From: an uncultured Collinsella sp.
Lineage (GTDB): Bacteria > Actinomycetota > Coriobacteriia > Coriobacteriales > Coriobacteriaceae
NCBI GenBank assembly: GCA_958419975.1
Contig: CATZIG010000098.1
Location: 1-7,488 of the forward strand
DNA: 7,488 nucleotides
Reading direction: 5' to 3'
The position numbers were made by a program, and so were the translations under genes. Below the pieces are notes generated by a model, which saw nothing but the letters and a program-made list of their open reading frames with translations, made no database searches and was not told the origin of the DNA. The first letter of the stretch is position 1, and each line of letters opens with the position of its first letter. This document shows positions 1 to 6,796 of this stretch, one piece after another.

Positions 1-725
1 TCCGTCGGCGTATCCAGCAGGCGGTCCTGGTTGTACACATTGAGGTACACGAGCATGGCGTCGGCAGGCGTAATGTCCAGGTGGTCGCCGCCTGCGCGAA
101 GGTAGGCGCGCTTAAAGAGCAGGAAGGTGTGGCGCAGGTAGTCGACCTTTTTCTGCGGCCATTTTTCGATAACGTTCTGACCGAGCATCTTGGCGAGCGT
201 TTCGTAGCTTCCCTCACGCGAGAAGTCGATCTCGTATAGGGGGCAGACGCGCCAAAACGCGCAGAACTCACCGTACAGGCGGCTTTCGACGGAATCCCAT
301 GTGCCTGGGTAGAGACGGGTGACCTTGGCCGAAACCGTCGGGGCGTCCAGGAATTTGAGGACACTGACGCGCTTGTTGCCCTCTTGGACGTAAAACCGAT
401 GCATGAACTCGGTGACGATGACGGGATCGCGATAGCCCTCGGTCACCTGGATGTCGTAGAGGTTGGACCACTTGCGAGCGAACTCGGTGCTAAACGGCAG
501 CAAGGGCATAAAGTTGCATGAAAAGGCCGACTGACGGCCCTTGGTAACCGTACCGACGACCATTTCGAGTGGAATGTCTCTCAGGCCGACATTCTCTCGC
601 TGGCCTAAGGGGAGCTGGGCAACCAAGCTATCGAGGTCCGTGAGATACGGATGCTCGCTTTGACTAATGGCGCGTCGACGTCCTTGCTCGCCGCGCTTGC
701 GTGCTTGACGATAGGCCTCTTCCAT
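1..725 (-). CDS. N-terminal part of a BMP-type binding-protein homologue with a ParB-like motif (partial, runs off left edge)
   Basis: An open frame of 241 codons starts at the ATG at 723-725 and runs off the window without a stop, so the C-terminus is missing. A GGGAG ribosome site lies about 8 bases upstream. The protein opens with a basic helix (MEEAYRQARKRGEQGRRR) and has no signal peptide. Residues 111-126 read FYVQEGNKRVSVLKFL, which resembles the 'V.EGNKRV' core of ParB/sulfiredoxin-like folds. From memory, this N-terminus (basic start, 'PYL..LD', 'IPLE..VGT', 'FMPLL', 'RFYVQEGNKRVSVLK') belongs to large Firmicutes and Actinobacteria proteins usually annotated as BMP family ABC transporter substrate-binding proteins, whose second half is a nucleoside-binding-type periplasmic fold. 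That second half would lie outside the window. Lacking a signal peptide, it may be a cytosolic sensor and not a transporter subunit. The family assignment is from recall; the frame and the motif are seen directly. Confidence 0.6.
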   Translation of the reverse strand, partial: MEEAYRQARKRGEQGRRRAISQSEHPYLTDLDSLVAQLPLGQRENVGLRDIPLEMVVGTVTKGRQSAFSCNFMPLLPFSTEFARKWSNLYDIQVTEGYRDPVIVTEFMHRFYVQEGNKRVSVLKFLDAPTVSAKVTRLYPGTWDSVESRLYGEFCAFWRVCPLYEIDFSREGSYETLAKMLGQNVIEKWPQKKVDYLRHTFLLFKRAYLRAGGDHLDITPADAMLVYLNVYNQDRLLDTPT

Positions 726-752
726 AGTTTTGCTCCCTTAGTCGTTTAAACA

Positions 753-781
753 ACTATATGAACCATGGTATCACGAATGAA
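753..781 (-). promoter_or_regulatory. Candidate promoter for the left-edge gene
   Basis: On the minus strand a TATAGT box (753-758, five of six matches to TATAAT) lies 17 bases from a weak TTCATT box (776-781, three of six matches to TTGACA). The -10 box ends 27 bases before the ATG at 725, so the leader would be short. The -35 box touches the edge of the hairpin repeat at 780-819. Only the -10 box and the spacing are good, so this is a tentative call. Confidence 0.35.
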
Positions 782-819
782 AACCACCACAAAGGTGCCT
801 GTCCCCTTTGTGGTGGTTT
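780..819 (-). repeat. Hairpin repeat, copy 1 (40 bases), probable terminator of the MscS gene
   Basis: A perfect 15-base-pair stem (781-795 with 805-819) encloses the 9-base loop TGCCTGTCC. The 40 bases are identical to 3761-3800. Read on the minus strand, the hairpin ends in TTTT, so it could act as a Rho-independent terminator for the channel gene ending at 818. The stem begins inside that gene's TAA stop: two of the three stop bases belong to the repeat. Such mobile palindromes often belong to REP-like families moved by IS200-like RAYT transposases. No transposase is present here, so that origin is only an inference. Confidence 0.85.
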
Positions 820-1585
820 AGGCGATGATGGGGGCGATGGCGCGGATGCAGGCGTCGGCCGCCGTAAAGGTGGTGCTGTCGTCGCTGACGATAAAGATGA
901 TTTTGCCCTTAATGCCAAAGTCGCCGATCTCGCTAAAGAGCACGTAGGGTTCCTTGTCAAAGCCTGAGATGGGTGAGACGGCCGTTTTGGTGGCGCTGAC
1001 GAGCTCGTCTGCTAGCACATCGAGCGATGCCCATTTGGAGGGGTCTTTGACCGCGACGGGGACGGCCACGCGCCCAAAGGGCATCAAATGCACGAGTGTG
1101 TTCTTGGAAATGTTGGAGTTGGGGACGATGACGGTCTGCCCGCAGGCATCTTCGATGGTCGTGTGGCGCCAAGTGATGTCCTGGACCACGCCCGACACGC
1201 CGCCGACCTCGATATTGTCGCCGGGCTTGATAATGCCCATAAAGGTCACCTGCATGCCGCCGATAAGGTTTGATAGCGTGTCCTGAAAGCCGAGCGAGAT
1301 GGCGATGCCGCCGACGCCAAGAGCGGCGACGAGCGCGTTTGCGTTAATGCCAAAGCAGTTGTCGAGGATAAAGCTGCCGCCGATCACCCAGATGACGGCG
1401 CGCGCGATATTGATGAAGATACTCGATGCCGGAAGCGGGTTATCGTCGCGGTTGAGTAGGTGACGCAGAGTCTTGGATGCGACCTTGGCGGCGACGGCGG
1501 TGCCTATCGCCAAGATGACGGCCCAGATGATGTTGTGGACCCACCGTTGCTCAAAGAAATGAAGAATCGGCTCAAACAATTCCAT
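818..1585 (-). CDS. MscS-family small-conductance mechanosensitive ion channel
   Basis: This 255-residue inner-membrane channel would open under membrane tension to release solutes during hypo-osmotic shock. Three hydrophobic segments are visible: about 19-36, 56-78 and the pore helix at about 82-100. The pore helix has the Gly/Ala-rich pattern ALGVGGIAISLGFQDTLSN that defines the family, and is followed by the beta domain (KPGDNIEVGGVSGVV, residues 120-134, then the VIVPNS motif). The start is set by AGGAGG at 1596-1601, ten bases before the ATG. E. coli MscS has 286 residues. Here the protein ends at APIIA, without the final 'IxIPFP'-like strand usual in the family, and its TAA is formed mainly by the hairpin repeat at 780-819, so the end may have been trimmed. 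A terminator at 1629-1660 separates it from the gene upstream. The family is firm; which MscS paralogue it represents is not. Confidence 0.93.
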   Translation of the reverse strand: MELFEPILHFFEQRWVHNIIWAVILAIGTAVAAKVASKTLRHLLNRDDNPLPASSIFINIARAVIWVIGGSFILDNCFGINANALVAALGVGGIAISLGFQDTLSNLIGGMQVTFMGIIKPGDNIEVGGVSGVVQDITWRHTTIEDACGQTVIVPNSNISKNTLVHLMPFGRVAVPVAVKDPSKWASLDVLADELVSATKTAVSPISGFDKEPYVLFSEIGDFGIKGKIIFIVSDDSTTFTAADACIRAIAPIIA

Positions 1586-1628
1586 GTAGGGAAAACCTCC
1601 TAATGATCATTCAACCATGATACCCACC

Positions 1629-1660
1629 AAAAAGCCCGTCCGATCACATCGGACGGGCTT
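1629..1660 (-). terminator. Strong Rho-independent terminator behind the 5'-nucleotidase gene
   Basis: A perfect 13-base-pair GC-rich stem (1632-1644 with 1648-1660) closes a 3-base loop. On the minus strand it is followed by a TTTTT run (1633-1629, partly within the stem foot). It lies about 55 bases after the nucleotidase stop at 1714 and just ahead of the channel gene, so the channel gene probably has its own promoter, although I could not find a convincing -35/-10 pair in 1602-1631. Confidence 0.9.
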
Positions 1661-1713
1661 CTGTGCTCGATATAAGGTTTGCACGGAGGGGCTGCAAGGC
1701 CCGGCGGTGTAGC

Positions 1714-3737
1714 TTAGCGGCGGCGCTTCCAGATAATGCCGAGCATGATGACGATGATGCCGCCGATGAGGCATGCGCCGACCACGGCCAGCGTGCGGTC
1801 TCCCGTTGCGACAAGCTTGCCGGTTGTCTTCTTGGCGCTGGTTTTCGTGGTCGTAGTAGTCGTGCCGGGCTTGGGCGAGGGCTTAGGCGTTGGATTCGGA
1901 TTGGGCGTGGGGTCCACGGCTGCGGAGCTGAAGCTGATGGTGCCGGCGAGCCCGGCCATCTTGTTCTCCCAGTCGCTCTTCCCGATCAGCTCTCTGATCG
2001 CCGCCTCGCATGTGCCCCACTCGGTGCGCTTGGTGGCATTTGCGAAAGTGGGAAAGTCGGTCGTGTTGGTAATGATGTAGTTGTTGGTGGCGACGGTGTA
2101 GTTCTTGGCGGGATCGAGCGTGCTGCCATCCTTGGTGAGCGTGGCGCTCACAATGCGCTTGCCTTCGGGCTGCGTCCAATCAATCGTCACGTTAATGCCG
2201 CCAAAGGAGAGAACGCTGCCAGAGTCATCGCGCCACTTGTACTTGTTTTGCGCCTCCTGCTCGGTGTGGCCGGCTGCCACATAGGCTTGCTGAAGCTCGT
2301 AGCTGTCGTTGCAATCGTCGCTGATCTGCAGTGAGTGCTCAAGCGCTGCGAGGAAGTTTGCGCCGGTCATGCACCAGGTCTCCACGGTGTTGCCATAGGG
2401 CGAGATGGCGACGACGTTGCCGGCGGTCACATCGCCCGCCGCGATGCCGCCGCGGATGCCGCCCGCGTTTTCGATGGCGAGGTCTGCCCCCGTCAGGGCA
2501 AGATAGGAGCCGCAGATAACATGCCCGATGGTCTGGGCTTTGGTGGCGTCGCCCGCTTTACTGGGACGCAGATCGGTGGTGCGCACCATCTCCCAGCCAT
2601 GCGTACCCGCGGCGTCCTCGCCGTAGAAATAGTTGGTGGAGGATGTGCCGAGCACCTTGTTCGATTCGCTTTCAAAGGCATCGTCGAGTGGCTTGATTTT
2701 GTTGTTGCGAACCTCGTCAAGGATGTTCTGGTTGTTAGGGTCTGCCAAAAGGTCGTCGACGTCCTTGGCGGTGTAGAGCTTCTCGTCGCTGTCGCCTGCG
2801 GAGACCGTCACCATGTCGTCGTTGGTGGTTTCGGTACCCCTGGTGTCGTACTCATAGGGAATGGAAAGCAGGCCAACCTCGGCAAAGGCGCTGCCTGCCT
2901 CGACGACGCGGACCGGCTTGCCGTCGGCCCCCGTCACGTTTTCGTCTAAGTTGATGTGCTCGTGGCCCGCGACCAGTGTATCGACCCCAACGAGCTTTGC
3001 GGCAAAGGTCTTGGCGTTGAGCGTGTGCGCGATGCAGACGATAACGTTGCAGCCCTCATCCTCGCGCAGTCGCTTGGCCTCGGCATTGATGGCGTCCGCC
3101 GCACCCGAGAACGACGTGCCCGCGACCAGGTCCGCGCGTAGCGAGGAGCCCAGCGACTCATCCATGGCTCCGACGACGCCGACCTTAATCTTGTAGTTAA
3201 ACGTGGGGCTGCCCTCGCCGTCCTCCAAGTGCGATTGAGCGTCTTGGTGATGCTCGAGCTCCATACGCCGTTCGAGGACGTTGCATTCGCGCAGAGCATG
3301 GCGAAAGGTGTACTGGTGGCACCATTGCCGGCCATCGTGCGAAGCTTGTCCGCGCCGTAGCTCCAGTCATGGTTGCCCGGTGTGGTCGCGTCGTAGCCGT
3401 TTGCGTAGAAGGTGTTCATGAGTTCGGCGATGCTCTTGCCCTCGCTCATGGTGGCAAAGGACTGCCCGTGGAAGGTGTCGCCTGCATCGAGCAGAAAGTC
3501 GGGGGCGTTGCTTTGAGCGCTATAGAGAACCGCCAGCCCGTCAAAGCCAATGGTGCCCGTGCCCTTGCTTGCGTTGTAGCTGTACTTGTAGCTGCCGTGG
3601 ATGTCGTTGGTGTGCATGACGGTTACGGCGCCGTCAATAGCGGCGGGCAGGTTCCCCGCGAAAGCGAGGCTTGGGATGCCTGTGAGCGCGCCGGCAAACA
3701 ACGCGGCAGCTAACGCAAGGCGGGGGAGTCTTTTCAT
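1714..3737 (-). pseudogene. Surface 5'-nucleotidase / UshA-type metallophosphoesterase, broken by a frameshift
   Basis: The start is the ATG at 3735-3737, with AAGGAG at 3744-3749. A signal peptide ends near AFA (residues 25-27). The metallophosphatase domain follows: HTNDIHG (residues 42-48), DAGDTFHG (84-91), GNHD (121-124). The reading frame then shifts by one base at about 3226-3246 (near residue 166-171), and the rest continues in another frame: VCIAHT and AGHEH metal-site motifs, then the C-terminal nucleotide-binding domain with ENAGGIRGGI and PYGNTVE. The end is a Pro/Thr/Lys stalk and a sorting-like tail. Such enzymes strip phosphate from extracellular nucleotides or UDP-sugars for salvage. 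The start-to-stop span of 2024 bases is one short of a multiple of three, consistent with loss of one base; restored, it would encode 674 residues. No slippery heptamer is visible, and the downstream frame's first ATG (3262-3264) has no ribosome site. A sequencing error is the main alternative to a true pseudogene. Confidence 0.9.
1717..1914 (-). other. Stalk plus sortase-like C-terminal sorting signal (LVATG) of the nucleotidase
   Basis: Reading the last frame of the nucleotidase, 1816-1914 encodes a 33-residue low-complexity stalk: alternating proline with Thr, Asn, Lys or Ser, then six threonines and a Lys/Thr segment. Bases 1801-1815 encode LVATG, followed by about 20 hydrophobic residues and the basic end WKRRR at 1717-1728. 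Order and spacing match a cell-wall sorting signal, but the proline of LPXTG is valine. Either a sortase with relaxed specificity attaches it to the wall, or the tail now serves only as a transmembrane anchor. Confidence 0.75.
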
Positions 3738-3760
3738 GGCTGTCTCCTTACTCTTTAACA

Positions 3761-3801
3761 AAAACCACCACAAAGGTGCCTGTCCCCTTTGTGGTGGTTT
3801 T
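3761..3801 (-). repeat. Hairpin repeat, copy 2, possible terminator of the ABC operon
   Basis: A 16-base-pair perfect stem (3761-3776 with 3786-3801) encloses the same TGCCTGTCC loop in the same orientation as copy 1; bases 3761-3800 equal 780-819 exactly. It lies eight bases beyond the ATPase stop codon (3810-3812) and, on the minus strand, runs into TTTTT, which fits termination of the importer operon. Only 23 bases then separate it from the nucleotidase ATG. Translating through it gives the false N-terminal extension MWWFLLK in front of the nucleotidase. Confidence 0.85.
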
Positions 3802-3809
3802 CTAGATCG

Positions 3810-4604
3810 TTAGCTCAGCAGCATGCGGTCGTTGGCGAGCTCGCCGCCCGAGACCTCCTCGAACTTCTGCAGCAGGTCGGCCACGGTGAGCGACTTCTTC
3901 TCGTCGCCTGCCACGTCGTAGATTACGTGGCCCTCGTGCATCATGATCAGGCGATTGCCCAGACGGATGGCGTCATTCATGTTGTGCGTGACCATGAGCG
4001 TGGTCAGGTGGTTCTCGTCGACGATCTCCTCGGTCAGGTTGAGCACCTTAGAGGCCGTCTTGGGGTCGAGGGCCGCGGTGTGCTCGTCGAGCAGCAGCAG
4101 GCGTGGCTTGGTGAGCGTGGCCATGAGCAGGGTGAGTGCCTGGCGCTGGCCACCCGACAGCAGACCGACCTTGGCGTTGAGGCGCGTGTCCAGACCGAGG
4201 TCTAGGCGCTTGAGCAGCTCAACGTACTCGTCCTTCTCGGCCTTGGTGACGCCCCACGAAAGACCGCGACGCTGGCCGCGGCGCTTGGCGAGGGCCAGGT
4301 TCTCGGCAATCTGCATGTCGGCTGCGGTGCCGCGCATGGGGTCCTGGAACACGCGACCCAGGTACTTGGCGCGCTGCGACTCGCTCAGACGCGAGATGTC
4401 GGTGCCGTCGAGCTCGATGACACCCGAATCGAGCGGATACACGCCGGCGATCATATTGAGCAGCGTGGACTTGCCGGCGCCGTTGCCGCCGATCACGGTT
4501 ACAAAGTCGCCATCATTGAGGGTAAGGTCGACGCCGGTGAGCGCGCGCTTCTCGGTGACGGTGCCCTTGTTAAAGGTCTTCTTGACGTGTGAGAGCTTAA
4601 GCAT
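3810..4604 (-). CDS. ABC transporter ATP-binding protein of a TrpXYZ-type amino-acid importer
   Basis: This cytoplasmic ATPase powers the importer formed with the permease and lipoprotein upstream. In 264 residues all motifs are intact: Walker A GGNGAGKST (39-47), Q-loop FQDP (Q87), signature LSGGQ (149-153), Walker B LLLLD (169-173) with catalytic E174, and switch H207 in THN. The segment DPMRGTAADMQIAENLALA and the phrase DEHTAALDPKTA are, from memory, typical of ATPases paired with ABC_sub_bind proteins such as streptococcal TrpZ. I chose the ATG at 4602-4604 because GGGGG lies nine bases ahead. An in-frame ATG at 4611-4613 would add three residues, but its G-run directly abuts the start. 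The start overlaps the permease stop by eight bases, indicating translational coupling. Hairpin repeat copy 2 follows the stop. Confidence 0.95.
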   Translation of the reverse strand: MLKLSHVKKTFNKGTVTEKRALTGVDLTLNDGDFVTVIGGNGAGKSTLLNMIAGVYPLDSGVIELDGTDISRLSESQRAKYLGRVFQDPMRGTAADMQIAENLALAKRRGQRRGLSWGVTKAEKDEYVELLKRLDLGLDTRLNAKVGLLSGGQRQALTLLMATLTKPRLLLLDEHTAALDPKTASKVLNLTEEIVDENHLTTLMVTHNMNDAIRLGNRLIMMHEGHVIYDVAGDEKKSLTVADLLQKFEEVSGGELANDRMLLS

Positions 4605-5520
4605 CTGCCTCATCCCCCTTCGTGTAGGAGCTGCGGAGCTTATAGCGCTCCCAAACCACGGGCACGCACAGGGCCACGGCGACGATCACAGCGGAAAGCA
4701 GCTTCATGTCGTTGGCGTCCATGCCCAACTGCAGCACGATGGCGCGGATGAGGAAGTACACCACGGAGCCAAAGACGGCGGAGGCAAGACGGACGCTAAA
4801 CTGCGTGAGGCCGCCGGGCAGCAGGCGGCCGAGCACCTCGCCGATAACAATGGCGGCAAGACCGATAACGATGGCACCGGTACCCATGCCAATGTCGGCG
4901 TACTTCTGGCTCTGGCAGATGAGCGCGCCCGAAAGGCCGATGAGGGCGTTGGAGAGCACGAGGGCGATCATCTTGGTGGAGTTGGTGTTGACGCCCAGAG
5001 CGCGGATCATGTACTCGTTGTTGCCGGTGGCGCGAAGCGCCGAGCCGATCTCGGTGCCAAAGAACCAATACAGGATGGCAACGATAGCCACAGCGAGCAA
5101 GATGCCCAGGATGATGGCGACGGTGGACTGCGGCAGGCCCGTCATGTTGCTGACAGACGAGAAGATAGTGCCCTTGGCAAGGATGGGCGTATTGGATTTG
5201 CCCATGATGCGCAGGTTGATGGACCACAGGCTGATCTGGGTGAGGATTCCGGCGAGGATCGCGGGAATCTCAAAGACCGTGGTCAAAATGCCCGTGACGG
5301 CGCCCGCGATGGCACCGGCACACATGCCGGCCAAAACAGCGAGCAGCGGGTCGACGTTGTTATTGACGATGAGTACGGCGCAGACGCAGCCGCCGAGGGC
5401 AAAGCTGCCGTCGCAGGTCATATCGGGGATGTCGAGCAGGCGGAACGTGATAAACACGCCAAGCACCATAATGCCCCAGAGGACGCCCTGCGAAATGGCG
5501 CCCTGCAATGCAATGAGCAT
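4597..5520 (-). CDS. ABC transporter permease of a TrpXYZ-type amino-acid importer
   Basis: This 307-residue integral membrane protein forms the channel of the importer. About eight to nine hydrophobic segments are visible, the first at about residues 10-26 and the last near 275-290, ending in a short basic/acidic cytosolic tail. Family hallmarks are FRLLDIPDMTCDGSFALGG near the N-terminus and the cytosolic loop GSALRATGNNEYMIRALGVN, which should contact the ATPase, followed by SNALIGLSGAL. These match, from recall, the BPD_transp_2 permeases that pair with ABC_sub_bind lipoproteins. AGGAGG at 5529-5534 sits eight bases before the ATG and fixes the start. A 204-base gap with a hairpin separates it from the binding-protein gene upstream; the ATPase gene overlaps its end. 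No promoter of its own is convincing, so it is probably co-transcribed with the lipoprotein gene. Confidence 0.95.
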   Translation of the reverse strand: MLIALQGAISQGVLWGIMVLGVFITFRLLDIPDMTCDGSFALGGCVCAVLIVNNNVDPLLAVLAGMCAGAIAGAVTGILTTVFEIPAILAGILTQISLWSINLRIMGKSNTPILAKGTIFSSVSNMTGLPQSTVAIILGILLAVAIVAILYWFFGTEIGSALRATGNNEYMIRALGVNTNSTKMIALVLSNALIGLSGALICQSQKYADIGMGTGAIVIGLAAIVIGEVLGRLLPGGLTQFSVRLASAVFGSVVYFLIRAIVLQLGMDANDMKLLSAVIVAVALCVPVVWERYKLRSSYTKGDEADA

Positions 5521-5595
5521 GCTTCATACCTCCTAGGATAGGGTGGACACGTGAGTCACCATGATAGCGGTAACAATGTATGAAAGAGCTGCGGT

Positions 5596-5656
5596 CGGAT
5601 GTTTTGTCTCATCCGTAACAAGCAGGGCGAACGCCGGTCTTTGGCGTTCGCCCCTG
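5596..5656 (-). promoter_or_regulatory. Hairpins between binding-protein and permease genes (mRNA stabiliser or partial terminator)
   Basis: A perfect 11-base-pair stem (5625-5635 with 5643-5653, 7-base loop) can be extended by CAG/CTG past one bulged base to 5623-5656. A second 6-base-pair hairpin lies at 5596-5601 with 5610-5615. Neither is followed by a good T-run on the minus strand, so full termination is unlikely. In binding-protein operons such a structure typically protects the upstream message or allows partial read-through, giving more lipoprotein than membrane parts. That role is inferred from position. Confidence 0.65.
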
Positions 5657-5724
5657 TGGCTCAGATATTGAATAACGCAACTATGGCGCGAGTGCGGGTC
5701 CTAGACGCGTTACCGCGCATGGCG

Positions 5725-6705
5725 CTACTCGTCCAGAGCGGAAAGGTCGATGCCCAGCGCCTCGGCCATCTCGTCGTTCTTGACGACGACCAGGTCCTTG
5801 CTCGAGAGGTGCTTGATCGGCATATCCTCGGGCTTGGCCTCGCCCTTCAGGATCTTAACGGCCATCTCGCCCGCGGCGTAGCCCAGGTCCTCATAGTTGA
5901 TGGAGAGGGTGAACAGGCCGCCGGCCATGCACATGCCCTCCTCGCCGGTTACGAAGGGGAGCTTATTCTCCTTGCAGATCTGGCCGACCTGCGAAGCGCC
6001 CGCGGCGATGGTGTTATCGGTAGGGGAGTACAGCGCGTCGACCTTGCCCACGGCAGATTCGACGACGGACTGGATCTCGTTGGAGCTCGAGACGGTGAAG
6101 TCGGTGTAGTCCAGGCCCAGCTTGTCGAGCTCCTTCTTGGCGGCCTTGATCTGGACGTCGGAGTTGGACTCGGCGGTGCAGTAGAGCAGGCCGACCTTTT
6201 TAACGTCGGGCAGGACCTTCTGCATCATCTCGAGCTGCTCGGCGACCGGGGTGAGGTCGGAGGCGCCAGTGACGTTGGTGCCGGGCTTTTCGTTGTCCTG
6301 GACCAGGCCCGAGGCGGCGTAGTCGGTGATGGCGCAACCCACGATGGGGATATCGGCGGTGGCGCCGGCGGCGGCCTGCGCGGCGGGCGTAGCGATGGCG
6401 TAGATCAGGTCGACGCCATCGCCCACGAACTTGTCGGCGATGGACTTACACGTGGACTGGTCATTCTGGGCGTTCTTCTGGTCGATTTTGACCTTAAGGC
6501 CGCTCTTCTTGATGGCCTTGACGAAGCCGTCGTTGGCGGCGTCGAGTGCGGAGTGCTCGGTGAGCTGCAGAATGCCGACGGTGTAGTCGGAACCGGCGGC
6601 AGCAGAGCCGGAACCAGAGTTGCCGCCGCATCCGGCGAGCGGAGCGAGCGCGAGCAGGCCAGCAGAGACCAGAAGGCTCCTGCGGCTGATGGTGATGTCC
6701 TTCAT
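5725..6705 (-). CDS. Lipoprotein substrate-binding protein, ABC_sub_bind (TrpX-like) family
   Basis: This 326-residue extracellular lipoprotein captures the substrate for the importer. The signal peptide contains SRRSLLVSAG (residues 7-16), a twin-arginine-like motif, and ends in the lipobox LAGC, so Cys26 would be lipidated. A Gly/Ser/Ala linker follows, then a two-lobed periplasmic-binding fold: VGILQLTEHSALDAANDGF in the first lobe, IATPAAQAA and IPIVGCAITDY in the middle, VGLLYCTAESNS opening the second lobe, and SPTDNTIA and GYAAGEMAVKIL near the end. These are characteristic of ABC_sub_bind proteins (TrpX, YP_-type aromatic amino-acid binders). Tryptophan or another aromatic amino acid is the likely ligand, but members with other ligands exist. 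The start at 6703-6705 has GGGGG seven bases upstream; an upstream in-frame ATG at 6753 would place 16 residues before the signal peptide and was rejected. Confidence 0.93.
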   Translation of the reverse strand: MKDITISRRSLLVSAGLLALAPLAGCGGNSGSGSAAAGSDYTVGILQLTEHSALDAANDGFVKAIKKSGLKVKIDQKNAQNDQSTCKSIADKFVGDGVDLIYAIATPAAQAAAGATADIPIVGCAITDYAASGLVQDNEKPGTNVTGASDLTPVAEQLEMMQKVLPDVKKVGLLYCTAESNSDVQIKAAKKELDKLGLDYTDFTVSSSNEIQSVVESAVGKVDALYSPTDNTIAAGASQVGQICKENKLPFVTGEEGMCMAGGLFTLSINYEDLGYAAGEMAVKILKGEAKPEDMPIKHLSSKDLVVVKNDEMAEALGIDLSALDE

Positions 6706-6737
6706 ATCGTTACCCCCAGTATAGAAATGGCTGGAAA

Positions 6738-6763
6738 CACTGCACTCAAACAAAGTGCAAGTG
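6738..6763 (-). promoter_or_regulatory. Inverted repeat at the start of the importer transcript, candidate operator
   Basis: TGCACT (6741-6746) and AGTGCA (6754-6759) form a perfect inverted repeat around CAAACAA, extended by CAC/GTG beyond one unpaired base to 6738-6763. It starts two to three bases downstream of the candidate -10 box and so would cover the transcription start, a classic repressor position. It may instead act as a short leader hairpin. The bound regulator is unknown; the adjacent WYL protein is one candidate. Confidence 0.45.
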
Positions 6764-6765
6764 GA

Positions 6766-6796
6766 ACTATAGTAGCGCGGATGTCCATTTTTACAA
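6766..6796 (-). promoter_or_regulatory. Candidate promoter of the ABC importer operon
   Basis: On the minus strand TTGTAA (6791-6796) lies 16 bases from TACTAT (6769-6774) or 19 bases from TATAGT (6766-6771), the latter matching TATAAT at five of six bases. A-rich bases upstream (around 6809-6814) could help polymerase binding. It lies 60 bases ahead of the lipoprotein start codon. The two possible -10 boxes make the exact start uncertain. Confidence 0.45.

Noticed and set aside
3220..3264. Programmed -1 ribosomal frameshift in the nucleotidase
   Set aside because: No X-XXY-YYZ slippery sequence or adjacent strong stem is visible, and frameshifting is not known for this family.
3738..3773. 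N-terminal extension MWWFLLKSKETA of the nucleotidase
   Set aside because: It is a translation of the hairpin repeat, and the ATG at 3737 has a good ribosome site and opens a normal signal peptide.
3943..5541. A 532-codon plus-strand open frame opposite the ATPase and permease
   Set aside because: It is antisense to two genes with clear family motifs. Its product is low-complexity, rich in Arg, Ser, His and Asp, with no recognisable motif, and long antisense frames are common in GC-rich DNA.
6706..6753. Upstream start for the binding protein giving 16 extra residues
   Set aside because: It would bury the signal peptide internally, and the ATG at 6705 has a GGGGG site at proper distance.
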